Of a stretch of DNA of 64,000 bases, positions 49,201 through 61,563 are shown in pieces (within the stretch, counting starts at the first letter, position 1; the number at the start of each line of letters is the position of its first letter). The position numbers were made by a program, and so were the translations under genes. Origin of the DNA: Opisthorchis felineus (Eukaryota; Platyhelminthes; Trematoda; Opisthorchiida; Opisthorchiidae); assembly GCA_004794785.1 (NCBI GenBank), contig SJOL01008373.1, positions 56,056 through 120,055 of the forward strand, written 5' to 3'. A model generated the notes under the pieces. The model was not told the origin of the DNA, did not search any database, and was given only the letters and a program-made list of their open reading frames with translations.

Positions 49201-52200
49201 CTGGAGGTTTTGCTCACACACAACAGCGATGGACTAGTGTCTCGTACCGTTTAATATAGACTTACTCGCGCGGTTCAGTAAGTGAATTAATTTCACATAG
49301 CAGCAAGCGGAAGTCCTTAAAATGCCTAGAGATTAGAACATATGTAGTATGATCCAGTGAGTCCTCACAAATGACGCTAGAATCTATTGGAACCCGCATA
49401 AAAACAGTGGTTTTCCTGATGAGTTTTTGGGTAGAACGTGCACTTGAATTATTCAAATTCTTCGGTTGTTAAGGTACAAAAATTGAAAACGCTCACTGAT
49501 ACACTATTTGAGAGTGACTAATCCTGTGAATTTTTCTATCTCGCTCGTCCGACACCGTACTCAACGCTTGTAACGCGTCCAAAATCAAGGACGAGCTTAC
49601 TGAGCGGCCAACTATTCAACGACCCAAATAGAGATTGCCTCGGATTGTCACTGTATTTTGTTTATGTTCTGCTTAACATGATGGGCAAACCACGAAATAA
49701 CCAGTCAAGCGTGATATGGTTAACAAAAATACAAAAAAATGAAAATTGAACAATTCCACTTTAGAACTTTTGGTCTCTTGGCCCCACGAAGAGGAGTTAC
49801 ACAATCAAAATGACTTGTGCTCGGGGCTTTTCATTTTCTTAACACGAGCGGCATTTCAGTGACGCTCTCATCGAAGGACGTTAGCTGATCAGCAGCCAGC
49901 TGTCACTTGGCGCCTATCAGACGTCTCTCGAGAAGTTTTTACTTGTCTGTGATAGGCTGGCAGCTCTGGCCCCATTATTTCACCTGTGACAGTCACTCAT
50001 TATTTTAGTTTACTTTCGTTCCCTTTACTTGTTGCTCGTTTTTCGTTATCACAGAGACCTGGACAGCGCAAATATAATCATTTGTTGTTAATGCCTGTCC
50101 CTTCCGGAAGAGTTTGGTTCAGCTAAATTGCAAAAAGAACGATTGTTGTTGGATGGGATGACAGTAAGCGGGAACAAACTAGTCAACTAACACATCAAAG
50201 TCTAATGTGAAAGTTTCTTCGTTGGATCCGTAGAACTGTCCCACGACACAGAAAGGAAGAAGATATCGACCTATTCTTAACCAACCGACCCCTAGTCGAC
50301 TGGTTGACGGTGAGCTTCAAAGAATTCTCAGTTGAAACAGTAAGATAATCCCACGCTCGTGTGGGGACGGGAGAGTAAATGCTCAAGCTTTTCTCATCGA
50401 GATTACCAAAGATCGAAGACACTATCTATGTTATCCATGTTTAGAGAATCTCGTAGGCGGTACCTAGTTTGATGAGCACAGGATCGTGTGATTTTTTCAC
50501 TGAAGTAAAATTGCCTTTTAGCTGCCTTTTAGCTGTGGTGGTGGAACTCAGACGTCCGCCCACTACAGCAAACAATTTGGCATTTTCACCACGAAGTAAC
50601 TGAACCAAATAAACACTGTAACATGCAGTTTAATACAGGTATGCATAGACATACATCAAAAATACATAACTTAAGCATAAGATGTATACGAACCCCATCC
50701 AACAGTCGTCAGCGAAGAGGCAAAATTTACGCACTAGCGAATCAGATCAGATTGGATGATCTTTCAAAGTAATTACCAGAAATCTGGTGAGAAAAACATG
50801 GGTCTTCAAATTCCCTTACGAACTGTTGATATGTTGCCAACGTATAGCAGCGAACACTGATGTTATGCTGTCAATGATGACAGTGCTGATAACTATATCA
50901 AATGCTGTGTTGTTCCAATGTGCGGTTCGTCTGAGGCCCACGAAAATTCATGTCGCATCGTATTGGTAACCTTTCTTTTGTCCTACAATGTATCCATAAA
51001 TTTGAGTGTTTCGTAATTTCCTTTTTTGTCTAGCAAAGTTCGGGAAATTGTAGTTTTTTTCAGAGCTTGCCTAGGTTACTGCAAAAAATGCACTGTGGAA
51101 TAATTGCCTCATAGATTGTAATGGGATTTAGGACGAAAGGAAATTGGTGAGTGGTGGTGTGTTGGCCATGAATGTCCACCAAGCCCGCCTTCAAATAAAA
51201 AAAAGGAAGGACAGCCTCCACCGGGTGCCGCAGCACGACTCGTCTGTGTGAGATAAGAGTGGACAGTCGGAACCTGCGCTACGAGCCTTGTACTCTTATC
51301 ACATCTCGTCGTCGTCTAATGGCTATCCTTTCCAAACCAAACAGTTATTTTTGCTGTTTTTGTGTCATCACGCGGGTCTGTGGAGCATGATAAGTTGAAC
51401 AAAGGCAGGTGAATTATCCCGGTGGTCCAACGATAACGTAACTGCGTGATGACAACGGTTCTCGTTATTCAGTTTTTCTGCTGGAGGATAACATCTCCTT
51501 TTGTTGGTAAAGAATTCTAATGTAGTATTAGTTCATGTGTCTAAGGGGTAGTGCATTCTTTTGGCACGGAAAGTTTTGCTTTATGAATTGCACCATAATG
51601 TTTTGGAGGAAATGTTAGTAACCTGAAACCTTTCGTTCTATAGAGAGGTCTTCAATACGTGCGGGTGCTTATGGTAATTCTGACTGATCTGTCTTGCATG
51701 TCCTACTGTTTCTGAAGGTTGTTGGAATTCGGGACACATAAATAGTCAAAGATGAAAATGTCACTTTATCCATGTAGGTTTGTGCTAGAAGGCTCTGCCA
51801 GAATACGTTTGCTGCTTGTCTCGCCCATAGAAAACTGGATCATTGCGGCTTACCGTTATAGTTTCCTTACAGTACAGTCAAACGAATGATTCATAGATTG
51901 TCAACAAATGGATGCTAAAAGATAGTTTGATTATTGTGATCCTCTCTGAATATATTTATTCGCAGGTAACTCACTCCTTAGAATTTTTTGGAGACGTTTA
52001 AAAGACGGAGGATTCGATATCTTCTGTTGTTGCATCGATTGGTTTCTGTAATGATAGAAATTTTACGTTGAAAACATCCAATAGTCTTGAGAAGCTATAA
52101 CCGAGGTACATTACAGCATCCCCATTTATGATGAGTGTTAGTATGAGGCACCTAGACTACCACGAACGTAGTATTGTGCTACCTAACCTGACTCCAATAA

Positions 52201-52273
52201 ATTACACAACAATTGAGAATTATTCTCATCACGTAAATCCCATCATGTGGCTGCTGGAAACTCCTCGACAATC
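46209..52273. other. No gene recognised, about 6 kb
   Basis: AT-richer sequence with short random open frames (for example minus 47269-46931, plus 48100-48345). No domain, tRNA or clear repeat was recognised. Confidence 0.5.
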
Positions 52274-52350
52274 CACTACCGGTTTAGCCCTCCGGGGGCT
52301 TGGGAAATACACCTACCTGATGAGTCCCGAGAAGGGCGAAACTGGTAGTG
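52274..52350 (+). ncRNA. Hammerhead ribozyme, type III layout (family 1)
   Basis: CACTACCGGT (52274-52283) pairs over 10 positions (one G-U) with ACTGGTAGTG (52341-52350), forming stem III. Between them are an AGCCC/GGGCT hairpin in the stem I arm, the invariant CTGATGA (52317-52323), a stem II GTCC...GGGC closed by the conserved G-C pair, and GAAA (52338-52341). The base triplet at the expected cleavage site reads GTT, and the stem I pairs next to the core are partly lost (TAG against CTA with an extra base). Self-cleavage is therefore possible but may be weak. This is the best preserved hammerhead in the window. Confidence 0.75.
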
Positions 52351-52694
52351 AGCTTCCAGAAGACTAATGGATAGTGTGTTCCGTGAAAAAAATATACTGT
52401 GATATCCCAAATATTGTGCCGACTGAAAACTTATACGGCTTTGTGTAGCACACTCAGATGCAGCTGGGTTTCAGCCGATTCTCTCCATAACGCCAGCTTA
52501 ATTTATGTACGACTGCATTGCAGGGAACAGATAGTTATATTTTTCTGATCACTCGTTTTGCTCTGTCGGACAATTGTATTTGACTACTTGCCAGTAGTTG
52601 TGGTATTCTTAGTATGTTAAATTTGAGCAGTCCTCATCCTAGCCCTACGCGGCTACCCCTTTTATTCCACACGGTAATGACACGTCTTCGATCC
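52351..52694. other. No gene recognised
   Basis: Spacer between two hammerhead-bearing repeats in opposite orientation. Confidence 0.4.
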
Positions 52695-52810
52695 AGGTTT
52701 GTTTCCTAATGGGGCTCATCAGCGGTGCACAAACTTGGCCGTATCGGGACGTGAACTCTGGACGTTGGACTTGCAAAATGAGCCTGTTTGTGGTGATACC
52801 GACTACAGAC
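52695..52810 (-). ncRNA. SINE-like repeat with hammerhead core (family 2), copy 2
   Basis: On the minus strand: a B-box-like GAGTTCACGTCCC (about 52757-52745), then GTGCACCG and a perfect CTGATGAG (52722-52715). CCCCATTAGG follows, and AAAC at the GAAAC position (52705-52701). The C before GAAA and part of stem II are deleted. The same arrangement (B box, GCACACCG, core) occurs in the copy at 43205-43385. Confidence 0.55.
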
Positions 52811-53089
52811 AATTAGATGACGGGCATATACCATTAGAACAAGACAGATCAACCGCATTTATGGGAAAAGCGAACATTATTTTGTCCTCACATGCTGCAT
52901 GACTTGTGGATTTTTCATCTGTGCAACCAACTTATTCTGCACCACACACAACCCAGCGACACAAGTTAAAACAATTCAGCAGGAGTAAGACAGGATTGTG
53001 AGATAGGTTTGAGCATCAGGATGAAACCAGCAGTATGACACTAAAAGCAACAACGGACTCTCTCTCTAATGGCGAATTATCACTGCCAC

Positions 53090-53200
53090 TTCGGGGAACA
53101 GCCTTTTCCAGAGCAATGTGTGTGCTATATGGTTCTGACTGGGTTTAGTTGACGCAGGTAACGAAGCTGCTTGTGGTAAACTAGCATCAACCTTCGGTCG
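53090..53200 (+). mobile_element. Possible RTE connection-region fragment
   Basis: The plus frame reads CVLYGSDWV, comparable to LLYGCETW. Very short, no other motif; weak. Confidence 0.25.
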
Positions 53201-53419
53201 TCTCTTATTTTTTTAATAGTAATTTCACTATAGAATATTCTTCAAATGCATTAGTGTTGTTTTGCAGCGGGAAAACAGTGGCGTTCAAATATGGTGTCAC
53301 GTTCGGCATTGATTAAATGGTTTTGCATCAGGAAAATATTTGCGAGGAAACGTCCACGTGTCAGCCACTTGTTAGTTATTAGGTCAGAACGGTTTGACGA
53401 ATGCAGATTCCCGGTTCAT

Positions 53420-53600
53420 ATCACTGTCCTTTGAACAGTCCTCTTCCCATCCTGAAGCAAGTAATCTAGTGTGTTCACGCCAAATTGGACAAACACGAGT
53501 CGAGGTGCGCCCTTATTAAGGTCCATCGGCACTGCAAATCCTTGACCGCACCGGAGTTTGAACTCAGAAGACGCGCATCTTACTAATCCCCCAACGCACC
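53420..53600 (-). ncRNA. SINE-like repeat with decayed hammerhead core (family 2), copy 3
   Basis: On the minus strand: a B-box GAGTTCAAACTCCGGT (53565-53550), then GCAGTG and CCGATGGACC with TTAATAAGGGCG and CACC (53529-53504). This is the expected CTGATGAG, stem II and CGAAAC with a few substitutions. An A-box-like GTGCGTTGGGGG lies upstream (about 53600-53588). Confidence 0.5.
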
Positions 53601-55041
53601 CCACACTCTTCAGTTATTTCACGTCCTAACGGGCGAACATGTGTATGCTTCAGCGATAAAAATGGGCAAACTAGTCAAATGTTAGCTTCAGCTTTAGTGA
53701 AAACCTACTGATTAACTTTAGGCCCCGAGCGTTTTTTACCATGGTTTAGTGCAAAGATCTTCCTCATTTTTCAAGCCTTCAGACCGTCAAATCTCTCCTG
53801 CGTGTGTGTCCAAGAGTATTATTATAAACAGTGTTTGACATCTGTGCTTTTTACCTTACTTTGTGTAGCTAATTTTCCACACCTTTGGTTAGCAACCCAA
53901 ATTGTGACATTTTAGCCAGAGCCCGAATGAAAGGAACTAAAGTAGATTTTCAGTTGCTCACCACCTCTTCATTCCTTTAGAAGTGACATGCCTGCAAAGT
54001 TTCTGAGGTGCTGAATTTTGAGCAGTGCAGTTACAATGCTTGCTCAGCAAAGGACATTCATAACTGTTGGGGCCAGTACAGGGCCAGGCAAGCAATATGG
54101 TTCTCGTGTAAATAGGTTCGAAACAGTTTATCGGATTATAAACTCCAGCTAAGCCATTTTAACTCGCTTATCTGTCATACTGTGAGAATGTCGCAATTCT
54201 AGGTGTGTTTCAACTGTTTCACTATTTTAAATTTCATGCTTCTAATGTAGGAATTGAATGGGGACGAGGTACTAGGAGCTTATTTGTATGAAATCGTTCA
54301 AGTATGGTGTAGTTTTGGTCAAACTTCTACATAAAATGAGAATTTTTAAGGGATGAAGCTTGCTTATTTCTTAACGCGTCGAAATTGTACGAGGAATTAT
54401 CTGATAACGAGCCATATATGTCCTCTTCGAGCTTCCCCAACAAATATGGCTACCAAAACCCATTGGGCGCGTACGTCGGTTTCTACTTGTTCCTGACTCG
54501 TATTTACTGGCATTGCGTTTTCACTTAGTGCAGTCCACTTCTCCCATCCCATTCCTTATCGAGTTCTTCATATTCATGATTGTCTTCCGATAAATAGGTT
54601 GGTGACATGACATGGTTACTTGGCCACGTGCACCCGAGCTACCAATATTCCAACAAATTACCAACTTAAATGCCGTCCAAGCAAGAGCATTTTAAAGCAA
54701 TTGTTGTTATAACTAGATAGGGAATGAAGAACGAATACAGAATAGGAGGATGACCAAGCCAGTTGGAGTGTTTAAAAGTTGAGTTTCTGGACACATGCGA
54801 TACGAGGCGAACCATCGAATAGTTTGTATCTCAATGGTTTTGAATTTAATTTCTTCCACTCTTTGATATTCAGTCCTGCTTTTGGCGTATATACCCTCAG
54901 TACAACCGGAGTTGTGACAGGAAAACAACTGAGGTAATAAACTTTCGCAATATTTGTCTTTTGGCTGCCTCGTTTAAGCGAATCAACTAGAAACATAGTC
55001 TCGAGTGCCTCGGCCTCGATTGGGCTAATTGTCCCAAGTGT

Positions 55042-55163
55042 GTACTAAAGGTCGAACATTTTGCTTCGTCCTGCTTCGTCCTGTACTAAAGGTCGAACAT
55101 TTTGCTTCGTCCTGCTTCGTCCTGTACTAAAGGTCGAACATTTTGCTTCGTCCTGCTTCGTCC
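55042..55163 (+). repeat. 41-bp tandem repeat, three units
   Basis: The unit starts GTACTAAAGGTCGAACA and contains two copies of TGCTTCGTCC, an internal 10-bp duplication. Units start at 55042, 55083 and 55124 and appear identical; the last lacks its final base. The array is flanked by CCCAAGTG on both sides. Confidence 0.95.
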
Positions 55164-56432
55164 CAAGTGCATCACGGAACACACCAATGCACATCCAATG
55201 TTCTGTCACAAAGATTATCGTATCATTCTACGAAATCCACTTTTTTCTCCTGAATTAGAAATGAGTGTTTGGCGCATCGTTGCAAGGGAAAATTAATCAC
55301 ACCGTAGCTTCGTTGCACTATATTTTCACCTGGTCAGAATGGTACCGCTGTTACAAACTACGTGTCCATAGTATTCAACTTTTCTAACCTGAGTTGCTGG
55401 ACATTTTACGCACGGATAACTCCTAATTCCCATAATAACCACCTGTATTACTCATTAGGGTTCTGATGAAAGGTTTACCGCTGCCGGTATCTGTTACAAG
55501 CGAAAAATGACTGAATAGGAGCTATCTAATATATTAGGAAGTGTATTAGGTGGATATAAAAGATAGTCGGAGGAACCACTGGAGCATTGTGACAATGGCC
55601 GGCATGTCACGTGACTGCTCCTGTGAAAACGTATTCACCTAAGTTAGTTCCACGGTAAATTTGCTTTTAATATGCATGATGTACATTTAGACAAAAGTCC
55701 CTCATTCCTGATGTTACTTGATTGTGGTACAACATAAGTGCTTACGCTGTTGTACTCCTATGGATTGACTGGCACAAATGCGGAATCCGAGCTTTCCAAA
55801 CAACTGCCAGAGGAAAATGTCAAAAAATGTTTGGCAGTGTATCAAACTGTACCTTGGTTGCCTCTTTTTGCAAGCTTGGAAATTTCCTTATCACCATTCT
55901 AGACAGAAGCGGTTCTCAGCCGTCCCAGTGCATGATGAACACGAAGCGCAAAAAGTCAGCTGAAACAAAGTCCATGTACTAGGCAAAGCAAGAACAAATA
56001 AGGAACGGGAATTTGCGGAATTTACTGATAAAGAAATAAAGGAGCAAGACTGAATTCGATCCTGTCAAAGAACCTCTGATGACGGGACGGCCATAGAACT
56101 GCTCAGCTTTGAGCCACGTACGAAAACGTAAAAGTAACCGACAGAAACATTGGAAAAATAAAGTCCAGATAACAAGTAAAGTTGACCAGAACACACAACT
56201 CTCAACAAACCAGCCAAGCAAGGGCCAGGAGAGTCAGCTATGAAAGGATTAATGACATTGGAGAACAAACTTGCTAAAAGCGCAAGGTAGGCGAACAACC
56301 AGTCAAACAAATTATAGCACAACATACACCGCAATCAAACCAAGCACAAGTTAGAGGAGACGAACTGGAAGGCGTCGAATGAAAAAGGAGACACGCAAAA
56401 GATCTGAGGTACTTCTTCAAAACTTTATCGGT

Positions 56433-56433
56433 G

Positions 56434-56482
<49 letters not shown>

Positions 56483-56513
56483 AGGCAGCAGGTAGGCAGG
56501 CAGAAATGAAACA
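56433..56513 (+). repeat. (GCAG)n microsatellite
   Basis: About 20 tetranucleotide units; the later part is interrupted (GAAGGCAGCAGGTA). Confidence 0.95.
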
Positions 56514-57973
56514 CGCATACAACGGAGCGGTGACAATATGTTTCTGAATGATGCCAAAACTTTTGCAGACTGAGAGCCAATTTTGACGATCAGACCAAAA
56601 ACCACCTGATGAAATAATGGTGTCATACTAGGTTTCCCAGTGGGTTTTCCCAAAGGATTTTCACAATTTCCACGAATGATTATATGTTCTTTATCGTTGG
56701 GGAAGCTGAATGGCTCTTTTAATGCCTGCTCAGTATATATAGCCGAGAAGTCCTCAGTCAAACCGTTCCTGTGCTGTCTTTTTTAAACAACGCCCGAGTG
56801 TGAAATCTAGTATAAAATCTAAGTTAAAAAAATTTGGAACAACTTAAGAGTTTCCATGGACTGAACCCAGCCCTGAGCCATTGCGAGGCTCTTTCTGTCA
56901 ATTTATCTTCTTTGTCAATTAGGCCTCCAGAAGAGCAATCCTGCGTCAACCACACATGATTGAATTTTGTTCGAGTACTCTGTACGGTTTTGCACCGTTT
57001 AGGAAATGTCATTATCGTACTCATCATTTATTCGACATGGATGTTTTAGTGTCATTTATTCATTCACGAAACCATCCTAAGTCACCTTACGTTGAAAAAT
57101 TCCTTACTTAATTCAGGTCGAGACCTAAGGTTGCATCCACGAAGCTACATTCATTTACTGAGGATTGTAGAAGTCGAGGTCTCTCATCATGGACGTTATA
57201 ACTAGCAATAACGGACAGAAATTTTGAGGCTAAGGTGCCGCTATTTTGGGTTGCTTTGTTGCTCAGTTGTTTAAACAGGGAAAAATGAATAAAAGCCTGA
57301 TAGTAAACTTTTCCAGGGTTGTGTGATTAAAGGAGTCAAGGAACAAAAACTACGAAGTGAACGAAGCTGCCAACATTTACCCAGAACGGAGACGGAACCC
57401 TGTTCATGAACCCTTGATGAATAGATCCATGGCTTCCTGAAAGCATCTTTCCGGAACAGTCATTCGATGATCTGACCCATTCGGCCCTAGAATGCCTGTC
57501 GGGTTTGAGACAGTTATACACATTACTCAAAGTAGTGTGCATATCTGCTAGGATAAGGGTCGCATAAAACACTTTAGGAGGTCTATTCATTTTACCGGTT
57601 GCCACTACTAACGGTCAGACAAGAAGTTTCCGGGGCGGATGTTGATTTATTCCAACTCGTTTTTTTGGAGTGAGCGGGTACATAGGAATACTCCTGCTTT
57701 CATAAGCTGTTAATACGATGATGTATTCTGTAATCCGGAGATTTTCTATGGATTAATTTGGTTGTTCTTACCACTGTGTCTTACAGTGCCGTTCGCTATC
57801 CTCCACTGCGAAGCCAGGTAGCGCTGTTCATAAGGTTTTGTCCATCCTGTATGTCCAGGATAGAAACAACGAAATCTACCTCTGCTTTCCAAGACTTACC
57901 TTCAGGAAGTGAGGTCATGTAGCCATTTATAAGCATATAGTGACCATGTGGTGAAAACTCCCTGTTTTCGCTG

Positions 57974-58125
57974 GTTTGTTCGCTGAGCTGGGCAATTTGA
58001 TTGCAAACGTTTTATCGCCAATCGAGTTGACATAATCAGTGCGTTATTAAGGAGCGTAATGGAGCGTAGTGATGGGTCGGTGGTTGTGTACAACCAGGCG
58101 GTTGTGCCCAGCTTAGCGAACAAAC
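57974..58125 (-). repeat. Dispersed repeat with hammerhead-like core and inverted ends (family 3), copy 3
   Basis: GTTTGTTCGCTGAGCTGGGC (57974-57993) and GCCCAGCTTAGCGAACAAAC (58106-58125) form a 20-bp inverted repeat with one mismatch (a G-U pair in RNA). On the minus strand the interior has GGTTGTACACAACCACC, the core CTGATTATGTCA (58039-58028), CTCGATTGG, a decayed GATAAAAC, and the GCAAT-CAA-ATTGC hairpin. It is the longest of the three copies and the only one with both inverted ends. Confidence 0.7.
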
Positions 58126-61100
58126 AAACGACTATCTACTCTACTTGAACTATCAACATTCCCTTCTACAGCAAACTCCCTGCTGTCTTCAGACAGTTCA
58201 AGCAAGCGTATTTAAGTCATATCAGCGGACAGCCAAAAAATGGAAGTACTTATACTATCGAAATTTTTACATCCCGTTTTACACACAAGCTTTCTTGGCA
58301 TGCCTGAACCCTGAGGAATAAATTCTGATCCAATTCAGTCCATAGAATCAAAACACCACGTAAACACGGACATTATGTTTGGGATACAGTGTTTACCTGC
58401 AACATCAAAATAACTACCCTTTTGTTTGATAAAAAGAGGCAAAGATTGAAGGACCTATTTGATAAGCCAAGGGGTTCTTCATTTCATTTTCTGTAGTCAG
58501 TTTTTATGTTGGCAAAGTTGTGGATCAGGTCGTTAGAATCTACTGGTTCTGTCAAATGTAAAAATCAAGGACGAGGGAAGGAAAATAAACTCACGACTTG
58601 TGGGTTCCATTCGCCTCCACGCAGCAGTATTAGGGGAGAAATTCTAGGAGGAAGGTCGTTGGACAGCGACATTGTCGTTAACCTAATATGAAAACTAAGT
58701 CATTGCAAATCCGCTTGTTATTACAATACAAAACAGTCACCGAGAATTTTTGAACCTGATTGTTTACTGAAGCGCACCATTGGCCACAAGTTCTTGTAAA
58801 ATACTAACCTGCCTAGAGGAAGCACATGTCAAACCGACGACATTCAAAATGGTTCATAAGGTTTTTGATGTCAATTTATAGATGTTGAACGCTTGATAAT
58901 AAGTTGACTAAAAGGCGCTGGAATGCACTCGAACAGAAGGAAAGCCCATCCGTAATGGGGGGTGGGGGAAGAAAGGAACCGGTTTGCTGAATCCGTCAAT
59001 TCTTAACAGTGTGACTAATATTGGACTGCGAATGCGTTGTATCTGACTGCTGTGCCCACTCCACTGCCTTAGTGTCGGAAGAAAACTCGCCAACAAGGAA
59101 CCAACAGCTGTGTTGCAAACAAGAGAGTGCGAAAGTTATAAGGGGCCTCGCGGTATTCAAAGGGCACTTTTGACATTGATCCAGGCTGTCTAATCGATCG
59201 ATGCCTGAACACATAACCGTCGGCCTTGTTTCTGTGGTGTGCCTGAACACTCGTTCGCCGTTACTGAATTGGCTATTGATTGACTGGCCTGGATGCTGGA
59301 TGTTTTTCCTACTGCGATTTTGATAAGGTTTGAGTGTCTCAACAGGTTTCAGGCATTCTGGGACTATTTTTCAGAAAGCTGACCTTCCTGACAGAATGCT
59401 GGCTCTCAGGACAGTTATGGCGGTCAATAGAATGTGGCGAACTTCATCGGATAATAACACCAAGCCGCACTAATTCACTGGCGGAGCCGAGTAACAAAAC
59501 AAAGCAAAAATTAAGCCAGGGTAGACACCAAAAATTCATTTTCTAATTGAGCGTCCATATTTCAAAATTTGGAGCAACACAATGGAATTTTAATTTCATG
59601 GTCTTCCACCGCGTGCAATCAAGGAAACACAGAGAATAATTGTTTTTCCAAACAATCTCAATTGGCTTGCTTCACAAATGCGTTGATTAAACAGCAGATC
59701 ATCTCGGTGTCCCCCTAAACAGAATTTTTCATATCCAATTTACCACTGAAGCATGAAGACACATGTTTGTCATACAATATAATGGACCGTAATCAATCAT
59801 TTTCAGTTGGTCCCACTGAGGCATAAACCATGCGAATAGAAGCCGTATTTTGATTGGGTTTGTTTGTTTGGACGGTTTGATCGCTTGTTCTACCATTCTA
59901 AATTCAACTGATTCATACGAATAAATGAAAACAGCATGCGCTAGCTAGAGTACTTCCACCGATTTGCCACAATATTCCCTATTACGTTCGTTTTTATTAT
60001 TTACCCAGTGAATGACCAGGTCAGTGCACTGAATTGTTAATTTCTTTGATTTGTCATGTTTTCAGACGTTTGCAAAACACAAAGGACTCCTTAAAAGACA
60101 GATCTTATGAAGAACAGTGAATGTAGCCCTCATTTTCGACCATGACTTAACGTATAGCAGTCGGGTGCGGGAAATTTAGGTGGAAATTTTGGCCCAGCTG
60201 TCAGATGAATAAGAACTTTGGTGCACTAGTGTAGCCTTTGGATCACAGCTTTTGAAGAACTTTTTCTGGTGTGTATTGCCAAGACGAATCTCTCCGAACC
60301 TAACAGACGAATTTTTGAGTGAATTGTTCCCCAGTTTTTCATTCAGCTTTGACGACATTCACATGATGGTGACTGGCTTTAGGATGTAAGCCAATTTTGT
60401 TTTCTTCTCTTTTTGGTATGCATGATTTGATTTATTAATCAACCGGTAACGATGTACGGCCTGACTAATTTCTTGTCCACCATCTAAAGCTCTTCCAGTC
60501 TAAGGTTGAAGACATCTCTCCGCTTACTGCTATAGAGTTGTTCCTGTTATTGCTAACGTTTTTACTGTCATCATCGAGTCATGCAGCCTGCGGGCGACGA
60601 CCTTTAAAAGTATTGTAGAGTTGAAGACTGTACTTGAAGCTGCTGTCTATCCTATCCATCGTCTCTCCGTGGCCTAAGGCTTTTATCATGTTTTTTTTGA
60701 TCCGAAGAAAAAAAATTACGACTTGCAAGAAACTCACTTTTTCACATTCAGAATATACAGAAATGGGGGAAGCATGCTCCCGAACTTGGACCTTTGCGCA
60801 CTTACGCGTGCAGATACGGAGGGAAAGCGTTGGGCCGAAATTCGCATTGATAGCCACAACAATTATTTTTGAGTCTTAGGAGGATGTCTGAAATCGTATT
60901 TTGAGGTAAAATCCGTCAATTCGGCTTTGATCCTTGTTTGAATGCACTGAATCCTGAACTTCCTCTCTGTTTGCTGCATTTGCAACCGTTACTGCCATAC
61001 GAATTCACAGACCCGTAGTACTCTAATTTGCAGATCTACGAGTCTTTCCGGTGAAATATATCCACACATCCGACAAAATTTCAACCCTACCAATGATCTA

Positions 61101-61538
61101 TGGCACTGATGATGAACATGAGACTAATTGAATAGTGAAGATTGAGTCCTTATAATTTTCTGCCTCGGTTGAGATAGCCATCTGCATCAAGACTATCCCG
61201 AGGGCCTGTGGTGAACACCATCTAATCTACTCTGGTCCGGATATGCTGGGGATCATGGGTGAATTGATAACGCTCAGTATTGCATCAGAGATCACTTGTT
61301 CTTTCGACCTATTGCAGTTCCCACGCGGGTTAGATGATGTGGCTTTCAGACTGCATTTCACTGCGTCATCTAGGATAAACACATTTCTGCAACCATGCGG
61401 TAATCGAAAATTCTTAATGAAAACAGATCGACCTACTTATTGCTGTTTTGCATCAAATATATATCTGTAACCAATGGTTTCCCACTTGCTTGTTCAGGTG
61501 AAAAATAAGTTTGATGGAAATCCGGGAACTACACCTAC
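58126..61538. other. No gene recognised
   Basis: Short open frames only. No domain, repeat or RNA recognised. Confidence 0.5.
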
Positions 61539-61563
61539 CTGATGAGCTCCAAGAGGGTCAAAC
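61539..61563 (+). ncRNA. Decayed hammerhead ribozyme core (family 1)
   Basis: The invariant CTGATGAG (61539-61546) is intact and preceded by ACACCTAC exactly as in the copy at 52317. Stem II is CTCC...GGGT, and the GAAAC box has become TCAAAC. An upstream CCCACT (about 61483) may be the remains of stem III. Confidence 0.6.

Larger units (their letters stand above)
53601..57973. other. No gene recognised; contains two tandem repeats
   Basis: Holds the 41-bp tandem repeat (55042) and the GCAG microsatellite (56433). A plus frame at 55722-55982 (86 aa, Cys/Ser/Lys-rich end) could be coding but has no recognisable feature. The rest is non-coding by inspection. Confidence 0.45.

Noticed and set aside
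55722..55982. 86-codon plus frame ending in a Lys-rich tail
   Set aside because: Could be coding, but no start context, splice site or family could be supported.
56274..56761. Minus frames with repeated CLPA residues
   Set aside because: Translation of the GCAG microsatellite.
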